A DNA stretch of 42,814 nt from assembly GCF_012034245.1 (NCBI RefSeq), contig NZ_JAATEO010000040.1, forward strand, positions 1 through 42,814. The letters run 5' to 3'. The notes below the pieces were generated by a model. It was not told the origin of the DNA, searched no databases, and worked only from the letters and a program-made list of their open reading frames with translations. The first letter of the stretch is position 1, and each line of letters starts with the position of its first letter. Origin of the DNA: Micromonospora thermarum. Lineage in GTDB: Bacteria; Actinomycetota; Actinomycetes; Mycobacteriales; Micromonosporaceae. Below are positions 1-7,902 of this stretch, piece by piece. A program made the translations under genes and the position numbers.

Positions 1-45
1 ACGGTGGGATACCGCGACTTCAGTGAAGTCGTGTGGATCTTGGCG
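1..45. repeat. Right half of an intergenic palindromic repeat, cut by the window edge
   Basis: These bases closely match the right half of the palindrome at 15607-15687. Both contain a GGGATnCCGCGACTTCA block followed by a GTCGnGTGGATC block. The stretch CGACTTCA-g-TGAAGTCG is itself a small hairpin. The left half lies outside the window. It sits just downstream of the cyclase gene stop codon at 58. Confidence 0.6.
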
Positions 46-57
46 GATTGTGCCGGG

Positions 58-975
58 TCAGGGGCCGACGACGGCGAAGGCGCGCACCGGGAAGGTGCCC
101 ATGCCGGCCACCCGTGGCGGTGCGGCGGTGAACCGGAACCCGTTCGGGGGCAGGGCGTCCAGCCCGGTCAGGTGCTCCACGATCGGGATGCCGGCCGCCA
201 GCAGGCCGCTGTGCGCGGGGCGCTCGCCGGCCGCGGCCGGGCTCATGTCGTCGATGTTGATCGAGTCGATGCCGACCAGGGCGGCACCCGCCTCGACCAG
301 CGCCCGGGCGCCGTCGCCGGTGAGGTACGGGGCCTCCGGTGCGCCGTACCGGTCGGTGCCGAAGTGCGCCGACCAGCCCGTGTGCAGCAGCACCGCCCGG
401 CCGGCCACGTCGTACGGGGCCAGCATCAGCCGGTCCACCGCGCGGGTGCCGGCGGGCACCCGGACCACCACGCCGGGCAGGTCGGCGAGCCGGTCCAGCG
501 GGGTGCCGGCGAGGTCGGCGCCGTCGGCGTAGCGGTGCGCGGGGGTGTCCACATACGTGCCGGTGTTGGCGATCATGTCGATGCGGGCGACGTGGAACTC
601 GGTGCCCGGCGCGTAGTTCGCGCGGGACGCCTCCCGGGTCAGCCAGTCGGTGATCCGCGGCGCCGGCCAGCCCGGCAGGGTGACCATCCCGTCCGTGATC
701 GGGTGGCTCAGCTCGATCAGCCGGCGGCCCGGCGCGGCGTCGCCCGTCCGGGCCACGCCGCGCCCGCCCTTGTGCGATTCCTCGATGATCGTCTTGTTCG
801 TGACGCGGACCTCGGCCACCATCAGCAGCCCGAGGTGCCGGACGAAGAGTGCGGCCACGTCCGCGTCGTCGATCTCCCGACCGGGAATGTCCAGCCGGAA
901 CCCCTCGGTGCGCAGCCCACCGCCGTTGGCGAAGGTCACCTCCGCGTCGAACTGCACGCGCCACTGTCCGCTCAT
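58..975 (-). CDS. Cyclase-family (kynurenine formamidase-like) hydrolase with extra N-terminal domain
   Basis: The protein has 305 residues and two parts. Residues 1 to about 80 form a small domain with motifs such as TFANGGGLRTEGFRLDIPG and EVRVTNKTII. From about residue 86 (LIELSHPITDGM) it reads as a cyclase/kynurenine formamidase-like metal hydrolase of about 220 residues. The canonical family metal motif is HxGTHxDxPxH. Here it reads NTGTYVDTPAH, so the last His and the Asp are kept but two of the three His are Asn and Tyr. That matches a divergent actinobacterial subfamily and leaves substrate and metal use uncertain. The ATG at 975 was chosen because the 52 codons upstream are low-complexity and lie over a hairpin. 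An AraC regulator lies upstream on the same strand and may control it. The family is fairly sure; the function is not. Confidence 0.8.
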   Translation of the reverse strand: MSGQWRVQFDAEVTFANGGGLRTEGFRLDIPGREIDDADVAALFVRHLGLLMVAEVRVTNKTIIEESHKGGRGVARTGDAAPGRRLIELSHPITDGMVTLPGWPAPRITDWLTREASRANYAPGTEFHVARIDMIANTGTYVDTPAHRYADGADLAGTPLDRLADLPGVVVRVPAGTRAVDRLMLAPYDVAGRAVLLHTGWSAHFGTDRYGAPEAPYLTGDGARALVEAGAALVGIDSINIDDMSPAAAGERPAHSGLLAAGIPIVEHLTGLDALPPNGFRFTAAPPRVAGMGTFPVRAFAVVGP

Positions 976-1025
976 GTCGCCCAGCCGATCATGGCTGCGG
1001 GGCCGGGTCAAGATCCACCAAGGGG

Positions 1026-1058
1026 CCGGAGGTGCCGCGAAGGGTGCGGCACCTCCGG
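1026..1058. terminator. Perfect 13-bp hairpin between araC-type gene and cyclase gene
   Basis: The arms 1026-1038 and 1046-1058 (CCGGAGGTGCCGC and its complement) pair perfectly around a 7-nt loop. It lies about 160 nt downstream of the AraC gene stop and about 50 nt upstream of the cyclase start on the same strand. It could terminate the AraC transcript or act in the cyclase leader. There is no T-tract. Confidence 0.5.
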
Positions 1059-1219
1059 TGACCGGCGTCGGGTCGCCGCCGGCGGTCCGCCCGGACAGGA
1101 GCTGCGGACCTCCCCGAACAGGTCCGCCCACCCCGACGTACCGGGTCGACGGGATCCATCCTCGGGTCCGCCGGGGTGTGAGGTCTTGAAGATTCTTGCT
1201 CGGTTGGCCCCGATGCGTC

Positions 1220-2104
1220 TCAGGCTGCGAGGAGTGCGCGCAGGCGCGCCGGCGGGTGGCCCACGTGGTCCCGGACCACGCGGGTGAGGTGCGCCTGGTC
1301 GGCGAAGCCGTACTGCGTGGCCACCTCCCGCAGCGGCGGCCCGTCCGCCTCGGCGAGCGCGTCCAGCACCGCCCGCACCCGCAGCCGGTTGCGGTACGCG
1401 GTCAGGCTGCTCCCGGTGACCCGCTGGAACACCCGGCTGAGGTGGTGGGGCGAGGCACCCACCTCCCGGGCGATCTCGTCGAGGGTGAGCGAGAAGTCGG
1501 TGCCGGCCAGGACCTCGCGCGCCCGGTCGGCCAACCGGCGGTGCGCCGCCAGGGTCGCCGCGCGTCGGCCGACCGCCCGGTCGAGATCCGTTCCGGGTCG
1601 GACGCCGGTGACGTGGCCGAGCAGCCGGTCGAGGAACCGGTGCAGGCGCTCGCCCATCTCGAACGGGTCCAGCCCCCGCCGGAACTCCGCGACCAGCAGC
1701 CGGTGCGCCAGGTCCAGTGACTCGTCGGTCGACCCCTCCCAGCCGGCCTCGTGCAGCCACCGGGCGGCGTCGGGCCGTTCGGCGAGCACCTCCGGGTCGA
1801 CTTCCAGGCAGGTGTACGAGTCGCCGCCGCCGAACGGGTGTGCCACCGCCATCTCGTCCCCGGGCCGGGTGAGCAGCACGGCGGTGGCGTCGGAGAGGGC
1901 GGTACGGCCGTTCACCCGGCGCCGGTAGACGCCGGACCGGCCCAGCATGACCTTGTGCGTCGTCTCCGCCGCCGGCTCCGACCAGTCGTGGTGCTCGACG
2001 ATGCACCGCACCTGGTACGCCAGGATTCCCTGGGGGTGGCCCAGCACCCGCCACCGGGCCGGCGAGGTCCGTCGTCGTGGATCACTGCCGATTCCCTCCG
2101 GCAT
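1220..2104 (-). CDS. AraC-family transcriptional regulator
   Basis: This 294-residue regulator has a variable N-terminal sensing part and a C-terminal AraC/XylS double helix-turn-helix. The DNA-binding part starts near FSLTLDEIAREVGASPHHLS and continues through SLTAYRNRLRVRAVLDAL, EVATQYGFADQAHLTRVVR and a final GHPPARLRALL, which is the usual family ending. I start it at the ATG at 2104 because GGGGAGG lies just upstream on this strand. A GTG at 2134 is a weaker alternative with no clear ribosome site. It is divergent from mfd across about 150 bp and upstream of the cyclase gene in the same direction, so cyclase control is plausible but inferred. The ligand is unknown. Confidence 0.88.
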   Translation of the reverse strand: MPEGIGSDPRRRTSPARWRVLGHPQGILAYQVRCIVEHHDWSEPAAETTHKVMLGRSGVYRRRVNGRTALSDATAVLLTRPGDEMAVAHPFGGGDSYTCLEVDPEVLAERPDAARWLHEAGWEGSTDESLDLAHRLLVAEFRRGLDPFEMGERLHRFLDRLLGHVTGVRPGTDLDRAVGRRAATLAAHRRLADRAREVLAGTDFSLTLDEIAREVGASPHHLSRVFQRVTGSSLTAYRNRLRVRAVLDALAEADGPPLREVATQYGFADQAHLTRVVRDHVGHPPARLRALLAA

Positions 2105-2256
2105 CCGTCCTCCCCAGGTCGTGGCCGCCGGCACGGAGCGCGATCCACGCCACGCGGGCGTCGATCGTCTCCCCGGAGAGATAGTGTCGACTGGTGTACC
2201 CCCCGTCCAGCCCGGACGAGGGGTGATCGTCGTGCCGTCGCACTGGAAGTGATCAC

Positions 2257-5200
2257 ATGCTCACCGGACTCTTCGCCGCCGCCCTGGCCGACCCGGCCCT
2301 CGCCCGGGCCCGTGACCTGGCGCGATCCGGTGCGGCCCAGGTCGACGGGCTCGACCTGACCGCCCCACCGGCGCTGCGGCCGTTCGCCGTCGCCGCCGTC
2401 GCGGCCGACGAACCCTCGGGAGGCGCCGGCCGGCCGGTGCTGGCGGTCACCGCCACCAGCCGGGAGGCCGACGACCTCGCCTCGGCGTTGGGCAGCCTGC
2501 TCCCGTCGGAGCAGGTGGCGGTCTTCCCCTCCTGGGAGACGCTCCCGCACGAGCGGCTCTCACCGCGCTCCGACACGGTGGGCCGCCGGCTGGCCGTGCT
2601 CCGCCGGCTGGCCCACCCCGACTCGGCCGACGCGCACGGCCGCACCGGCCCGCTGCGGGTGGTCGTCGCCCCGGTCCGTTCCCTGCTGCAACCGCAGCTC
2701 AAGGGCCTCGGCGACCTGGAACCGGTGCGGCTGGCCGCCGGCGACGAGGCCGACCTCGAGGAGGTCGCGCGCCGCCTCACCGACATGGCGTACGCGCGGG
2801 TCGACCTGGTCACCAAGCGAGGCGAGTTCGCCGTACGCGGGGGCATCCTCGACGTCTTCCCCCCGACCGACGAGCACCCGTCCCGGGTCGAGTTCTGGGG
2901 CGACGAGGTCGAGGAGATCCGCACCTTCGCCGTCGCCGACCAGCGCACCATCGAGCAGGTTCCCCTGCTCTGGGCCCCGCCCTGCCGGGAGCTGCTGCTG
3001 ACCCCGTCGGTGCGGAAGCGCGCCGCCGCGCTCGCCGAGGAGCACCCGGAGCTGGCGGAGATCCTCGACAAGCTGGCCGAGGGCATCCCGGTCGAGGGCA
3101 TGGAGTCGCTCGCCCCGGCGCTGATCGGCGCCGACTCGATGGAGCTGCTGCTCGACACCATGCCGGCCGGCACCCACGTCCTGCTCTGCGACCCCGAGCG
3201 CATCCGCACCCGGGCGCACGACCTCGTGCGTACCTCCGACGAGTTCCTCCAGGCGAGCTGGGCCGCGGCCGCCGTCGGTGGCGCGGCCCCGGTCGACCTC
3301 GGCGCCGCCGCGTTCCGGACCCTCGCCGACGTCCGCGCGGCGGCCCGCGTCCTGGGCCAGCCCTGGTGGACCCTGTCGCCGTTCGGCCTGGCCGACGACC
3401 TTCATTCGGCCCGGAGCGCCGGCCACCGGCGCGGAGGCCGAATCATGGTCGACACCGCCGCCGCCCCCGCGCGACAGCCCTGGGAGGACGAGCCGGTCGA
3501 GGTCGACGTCACCCCCGACGACGCGATCGCGGTGACGCTGGCCGCCCAGCCCGCTCCGCTCTACCACGGCGAGACCGCCCGCGTGGTCGACGACCTCAAG
3601 CGCTGGGCGGGCGAGGGCTGGTCGATCGCGCTGGTCTTCGCTGGGCACGGTCCCGCCCAGCGGGCCGTCGAGGTGCTGCGCGACGCCGGCCTGGGTGCGC
3701 GGATGACCGAGGAGGTGCCCACCGCGCCCGCCCCCGGGGAGCTGCTGGTCACCTGCGGGTCGCTGACCGCCGGGTTCGTCGACGAGGCGTCCCGCTTCGT
3801 GCTGCTCACCGGGGACGACCTCACCGGCGGGCGGGGCACCTCGACCCGGGACATGCGCAAGATGCCGAGCCGGCGGCGCAACACCATCGACCCGCTGGAG
3901 CTGAAGGCCGGCGACCACGTGGTGCACGAGCAGCACGGCATCGGCCGGTACGTCGAGCTGGTGCAGCGGACGGTCAACGGCGCCAGCCGCGAGTACCTGG
4001 TCATCGAGTACGCCCCGAGCAAGCGCGGTCAGCCCGGCGACCGGCTGTTCGTCCCCACCGACCAGCTCGACCAGCTTTCCCGCTACGTCGGCGGTGAGCA
4101 GCCGACCCTGCACAAGATGGGCGGCTCGGACTGGCAGAAGTCGAAGGCCCGCGCCCGCAAGGCGGTCAAGGAGATCGCCGCCCAGCTGATCCAGCTCTAC
4201 GCCGCCCGCAAGGCGTCCAAGGGGCACAACTTCGGGCCGGACACCCCGTGGCAGCGGGAGCTGGAGGACGCCTTCCCCTGGCAGGAGACGCCGGACCAGC
4301 TCGCCGCCATCGAGGAGGTCAAGCGGGACATGGAGCAGACGGTCCCGATGGACCGGCTGATCTGCGGCGACGTCGGGTACGGCAAGACCGAGATCGCCGT
4401 CCGCGCGGCGTTCAAGGCGGTGCAGGACGGCAAGCAGGTGGCGGTGCTGGTGCCCACGACGCTGCTGGTGCAGCAGCACTACAACACGTTCGCCGAGCGG
4501 ATGAGCCAGTTCCCGGTGACGATCCGGCAGCTGTCCCGCTTCCAGACGCCGAAGGAGTCCGAGCAGACCCTCGCCATGGTCGCCGACGGCACCGCCGACA
4601 TCGTCATCGGCACCCACCGGCTGCTCCAGGCGTCCACCCGGTTCAAGTCCCTCGGCCTGGTCATCGTTGACGAGGAGCAGCGCTTCGGCGTCGAGCACAA
4701 GGAGCACCTGAAGGCCATGCGGGCGGCGGTCGACGTGCTCAGCATGTCGGCCACCCCGATCCCCCGGACGCTGGAGATGGCGATCACCGGCATCCGGGAG
4801 ATGTCCACCATCGCCACCCCGCCGGAGGAGCGGCACCCGGTGCTCACCGCCGTCGGGGCGTACGACGAGCGGCAGGTGGCCGCCGCGATCCACCGCGAGC
4901 TGCTCCGCGACGGTCAGGTCTTCTACCTGCACAACCGGGTCGAGTCGATCGAGCGGGCGGCGCGGAAGCTGCGCGAGCTGGTGCCCGAGGCGCGGGTCGC
5001 CGTGGCGCACGGCCAGCTGGGCGAGGAGGCGCTGGAGAAGGTCATGGTCGGCTTCTGGGAGAAGGAGTTCGACGTCCTGGTCTGCACCACGATCGTCGAG
5101 TCCGGCATCGACATCCCGAACGCCAACACCCTGATCGTGGAGCGGGCCGACCTGCTCGGCCTGGCCCAGCTGCACCAGATCCGCGGGCGGGTCGGCCGGG

Positions 5201-5973
5201 GCCGGGAGCGGGCGTACGCGTACTTCCTCTACCCGCCGGACAAGCCGCTCACCGAGCACGCCCACGAGCGGCTGGCCACCATCGCCCAGCACACCGAGCT
5301 GGGCGCCGGCATGTACGTGGCGATGAAGGACCTGGAGATCCGCGGCGCCGGCAACCTGCTCGGCGGCGAGCAGTCCGGCCACATCGAGGGCGTCGGCTTC
5401 GACCTTTACGTGCGCATGGTCGGCGAGGCGGTGCAGGCCTTCAAGGGGGAGCGTCCGGAGGAGGAGGTCGAGGTCAAGGTCGACCTTCCGGTGGACGCGC
5501 ACCTGCCGCACGACTACGTCGGCGTGGAGCGGCTACGCCTGGAGATGTACCGCAAGCTCGCCGAGGCCCGCGACGACGAGCGGCTGCGCGAGGTGGTCGC
5601 CGAGATGACCGACCGGTACGGCGAGCCGCCCGCGCCGGTGCAGAACCTGGTGGCGGTGGCGCGGTTCCGGCTGCTCGCCCGCCGCTACGGCCTCACCGAC
5701 GTCAGCATGCAGGGCAAGCACATCCGGTTCGGCCCGCTGCCGCTGCCCGACTCGAAGCAGCTCCGGCTCAAGCGGTACCACCCGGACGCGGTCTACAAGG
5801 CCGCGCTGGACCAGGTCAGCGTGCCGCGGCCGAGCACCCGCCGGGTCGGCGGCGAGCCGTTGCGCGACCAGGCGCTGCTGGAGTGGTGCGCCCAGCTCCT
5901 CTCCGACGTGCTCGGCGAGCCGGGGCGACCCGGTGAGGCGTGGGGGCCGTCACACCGCGCCGGGACGGCGTGA
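2257..5973 (+). CDS. mfd: Transcription-repair coupling factor Mfd
   Basis: Mfd is a DNA translocase that pushes stalled RNA polymerase off template lesions and recruits UvrA. All expected parts are visible in the 1238 residues. There is an N-terminal UvrB-like region, with FPSWETLPHERLSPRSDTVG and GEFAVRGGILDVFPPTDEHP. A CarD-like RNA-polymerase-interacting domain starts near residue 549 (LKAGDHVVHEQHGIGRY). RecG-like helicase motifs follow, with Walker A GDVGYGKTE near 704, a DEEQR box near 805 and SATPIPRTL. The translocation motif is around GRVGRGRERAYAYF. The C-terminal regulatory domain follows. Length and order match the family. It is followed after 13 nt by a lipoprotein gene, the same neighbourhood as mfd-mazG-lpqU in mycobacteria. 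Confidence 0.98.
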   Translation: MLTGLFAAALADPALARARDLARSGAAQVDGLDLTAPPALRPFAVAAVAADEPSGGAGRPVLAVTATSREADDLASALGSLLPSEQVAVFPSWETLPHERLSPRSDTVGRRLAVLRRLAHPDSADAHGRTGPLRVVVAPVRSLLQPQLKGLGDLEPVRLAAGDEADLEEVARRLTDMAYARVDLVTKRGEFAVRGGILDVFPPTDEHPSRVEFWGDEVEEIRTFAVADQRTIEQVPLLWAPPCRELLLTPSVRKRAAALAEEHPELAEILDKLAEGIPVEGMESLAPALIGADSMELLLDTMPAGTHVLLCDPERIRTRAHDLVRTSDEFLQASWAAAAVGGAAPVDLGAAAFRTLADVRAAARVLGQPWWTLSPFGLADDLHSARSAGHRRGGRIMVDTAAAPARQPWEDEPVEVDVTPDDAIAVTLAAQPAPLYHGETARVVDDLKRWAGEGWSIALVFAGHGPAQRAVEVLRDAGLGARMTEEVPTAPAPGELLVTCGSLTAGFVDEASRFVLLTGDDLTGGRGTSTRDMRKMPSRRRNTIDPLELKAGDHVVHEQHGIGRYVELVQRTVNGASREYLVIEYAPSKRGQPGDRLFVPTDQLDQLSRYVGGEQPTLHKMGGSDWQKSKARARKAVKEIAAQLIQLYAARKASKGHNFGPDTPWQRELEDAFPWQETPDQLAAIEEVKRDMEQTVPMDRLICGDVGYGKTEIAVRAAFKAVQDGKQVAVLVPTTLLVQQHYNTFAERMSQFPVTIRQLSRFQTPKESEQTLAMVADGTADIVIGTHRLLQASTRFKSLGLVIVDEEQRFGVEHKEHLKAMRAAVDVLSMSATPIPRTLEMAITGIREMSTIATPPEERHPVLTAVGAYDERQVAAAIHRELLRDGQVFYLHNRVESIERAARKLRELVPEARVAVAHGQLGEEALEKVMVGFWEKEFDVLVCTTIVESGIDIPNANTLIVERADLLGLAQLHQIRGRVGRGRERAYAYFLYPPDKPLTEHAHERLATIAQHTELGAGMYVAMKDLEIRGAGNLLGGEQSGHIEGVGFDLYVRMVGEAVQAFKGERPEEEVEVKVDLPVDAHLPHDYVGVERLRLEMYRKLAEARDDERLREVVAEMTDRYGEPPAPVQNLVAVARFRLLARRYGLTDVSMQGKHIRFGPLPLPDSKQLRLKRYHPDAVYKAALDQVSVPRPSTRRVGGEPLRDQALLEWCAQLLSDVLGEPGRPGEAWGPSHRAGTA

Positions 5974-5986
5974 GAGAGTGACCCGC

Positions 5987-6781
5987 ATGCGTGCTCGCCG
6001 TCTTGTCGCCGCCGCCAGCGTCGCGGTCCTCGCTGCCAGCTCCCTCGCCGCCTGCGGCCGGTCCGCGCCGGACATCGCCGCGTACGTCGGTGACTCCACC
6101 TACTCGCTGAGCCGGGTCGACGCGATCTACGACGAGGCTCAGGCGACGTACGAGGAGTCGGTCCGGACCGCGCTCCAGCAGCGCGGGGTGGAGCCGAGCC
6201 CGGAGCAGCTGAAGCTGAACGTGCAGCGGCAGGACATCCTCAACCTGCTGGTCGGCATCGACCTCGGCAAGCGGATCGCGGCCGAGAAGCAGGTCCAGGT
6301 GCAGGACCAGCTCAGCGCCGAGCAGCTCGGTCAGGAGCTGGGCGTGCCGAACACGGAGTACGCCACGCTCGCCGCCGAGTGGTACGACCTCTTCCTCGCC
6401 CTGCAGGCCGGTCTGCCGCCGGCCGACCTGACCGACGACTCGCGCGGCAGGCTCTACCAGGCGCTGGTCGACGCCGGGGTGGCCCCGGCCGGCTGGTCCG
6501 CCGACGAGCAGCGCCAGCAGCTCGAGCAGGCGCCGTTCACCAGGCAGGTCTCCGCGGTGAGCGTCGCGCTCCAGGACGAGGTGGAGAAGCTGGACGTCAC
6601 GGTCAACCCGCGCTTCTCCTCGCTGGAGATCCCGGCGCTGCTGCAGACCCAGCAGGGTCTCCGCCAGTACAACCTGCCGTACGTCGACGGCTCGGACGCG
6701 GTCACCGACATCTCCACCCCGGAGCCGCTCCCGTCGGTCGAGCCGACCGGCGCCGAGGCGACCGAGCCGGTCGCCAGCTGA
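5987..6781 (+). CDS. SurA N-terminal-domain lipoprotein (LpqU-neighbourhood)
   Basis: The 264-residue product begins with a lipoprotein signal: basic MRARR, a hydrophobic stretch and a lipobox LAAC with Cys23 as the lipidated residue. The mature part carries a SurA N-terminal-like segment (DIAAYVGDSTYSLSRVDAIY and a helical Gln/Glu-rich stretch), typical of extracytoplasmic folding factors. The C-terminus is rich in Pro, Glu and Thr. No PPIase domain is visible. The start at 5987 was chosen because upstream codons overlap mfd and because it places the signal peptide at the N-terminus. mazG starts only 2 nt after its stop, so the two genes are probably co-transcribed. A role in envelope protein folding is inferred. 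Confidence 0.85.
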   Translation: MRARRLVAAASVAVLAASSLAACGRSAPDIAAYVGDSTYSLSRVDAIYDEAQATYEESVRTALQQRGVEPSPEQLKLNVQRQDILNLLVGIDLGKRIAAEKQVQVQDQLSAEQLGQELGVPNTEYATLAAEWYDLFLALQAGLPPADLTDDSRGRLYQALVDAGVAPAGWSADEQRQQLEQAPFTRQVSAVSVALQDEVEKLDVTVNPRFSSLEIPALLQTQQGLRQYNLPYVDGSDAVTDISTPEPLPSVEPTGAEATEPVAS

Positions 6782-6783
6782 GC

Positions 6784-7773
6784 ATGTCGGCGCGGATCGT
6801 CCTGCTGGTCACCTCGCCCCGGCTACCGGCCGGGCTGCTCACGGCGACCGCCTGGGACGTCGTACGCCGGCACCCGGTGCTGGCCGGGGCGGAGAGCGAG
6901 GTGACGGCGGCGCTCCGCGCGGCGGGCGCCGAGGTGACCGTGGTCGACGGCCCGGCCACCCAGGCGCTGCTGGACACGGTCGCCGCCCACGGCACGGCGG
7001 TGTGGCTCGCCGGCCCGGCCGGCGACGAGTCGCTCGCCCGCGAGCTGGGCCTCCGCCTGGCCCGGGAGCCCGGGCTCGCCGAGCTGGAGCTGATGCACGG
7101 CTCGTGGGACCCGCCGGGCGCCCGGCTGCTCGACGCGGTGGCCGTGATGGACCGCCTCGCCTCGCCCGGTGGGGATCCGTGGAAGCGGGCGCAGACCCAC
7201 CAGAGCCTCGCCCGTTTCCTGCTGGAGGAGTGCTACGAGGCGTACGACGCGATCGGCGCCGGGGACACCGACGCGCTGCGCGAGGAGCTGGGCGACGTGC
7301 TGTTGCAGGTGGTGCTGCACGCCCGGCTGGCCGAGGAGCTGCCCCAGGACGAGCGGTGGACCGTCGACGACGTGGCCGGCGGCCTGGTCGACAAGATGGT
7401 CCGGCGTAACCCGCACGTCTTCGCCGACGGTCAGGCCGCTTCCATCGAGGAGATCGAGGCGAGCTGGGAGCGGATCAAGCGGGCCGAGAAGGCGCGCGAC
7501 TCGGTGCTGGACGGCATCGCCATGAGCCAGCCCGCCCTCGCCCTGGCGGCGAAGATCCTCGAGCGCGCCGCCCGCATCGGCCTGGCGGTCCCACCCCCAC
7601 TGGCGGAGTCGCAGGTAGACCCGGAAGCGCGCCTCGGCGCCAGCCTCCTGGCCACCGTCGCGGCGGCCCGCGAGGCGGGCCAGGATCCGGAAGCAGCCCT
7701 CCGCCGCGCCACCCTGGCCTACGCCGACGCGGTCCGCGCCGCCGAACGCACCATCGGGGACCAGCCGAGTTGA
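6784..7773 (+). CDS. mazG: Nucleoside triphosphate pyrophosphohydrolase MazG
   Basis: MazG hydrolyses NTPs and dNTPs, including damaged ones, to the monophosphate and pyrophosphate. The protein has 329 residues. The N-terminal ~110 residues are a divergent extension, as in mycobacterial MazG, possibly a degenerate methylase-like domain. The catalytic MazG domain starts at about MDRLASPGGDPWKRAQTHQS. Its acidic metal-binding helices are LLEECYEAYDAI (near residue 147) and REELGDVLLQ, followed by KMVRRNPHVFAD and ASWERIKRAEK. The usual GGCPWD segment reads GGDPWK. It lies two bases after the lipoprotein gene. Its stop codon is inside the left arm of the hairpin at 7770-7828. Confidence 0.93.
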   Translation: MSARIVLLVTSPRLPAGLLTATAWDVVRRHPVLAGAESEVTAALRAAGAEVTVVDGPATQALLDTVAAHGTAVWLAGPAGDESLARELGLRLAREPGLAELELMHGSWDPPGARLLDAVAVMDRLASPGGDPWKRAQTHQSLARFLLEECYEAYDAIGAGDTDALREELGDVLLQVVLHARLAEELPQDERWTVDDVAGGLVDKMVRRNPHVFADGQAASIEEIEASWERIKRAEKARDSVLDGIAMSQPALALAAKILERAARIGLAVPPPLAESQVDPEARLGASLLATVAAAREAGQDPEAALRRATLAYADAVRAAERTIGDQPS

Positions 7774-7828
7774 TCATGAGGTTGGCGGGTGCGGAGGAGA
7801 TCGAACCACCCGCCAACGTCATGATCAA
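7770..7828. repeat. Near-perfect 21-bp-arm palindrome overlapping the mazG stop
   Basis: The arms 7770-7790 and 7808-7828 are complementary at 20 of 21 positions around a 17-nt loop. Both outer ends read TTGATCATGA. It may work as a terminator for mazG. It also shares the architecture (GATC-type outer ends, long imperfect stem) of the palindromes at 14529, 15607 and 28700, so it may be a dispersed intergenic repeat. Confidence 0.75.
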
Positions 7829-7890
7829 CGCGTCCGGGCGCGGGCGGGCGCGGGCGGGTCGTGCGGGCGGTGCGGTCACGTGGTGATCGG

Positions 7891-7896
7891 TAGGGT
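7891..7896 (+). promoter_or_regulatory. -10 box TAGGGT, probable leaderless start of the DUF885 gene
   Basis: TAGGGT fits the actinobacterial TANNNT -10 pattern and ends 6 nt before the ATG at 7903. There is no purine-rich Shine-Dalgarno before that ATG, so transcription may begin at or next to the start codon. No convincing -35 is seen. Confidence 0.5.
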
Positions 7897-7902
7897 TCTT
7901 CC

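Noticed and set aside
4..1287. Long plus-strand open frame over the cyclase region
   Set aside because: Arg/Gly/Pro-rich shadow of a clear minus-strand protein family; no motif and no ribosome site.
2560..5511. 983-codon minus-strand frame opposite mfd
   Set aside because: Composition (Leu/Val/Asp/Arg repeats) is a mirror of the mfd coding strand; high GC leaves few stops.
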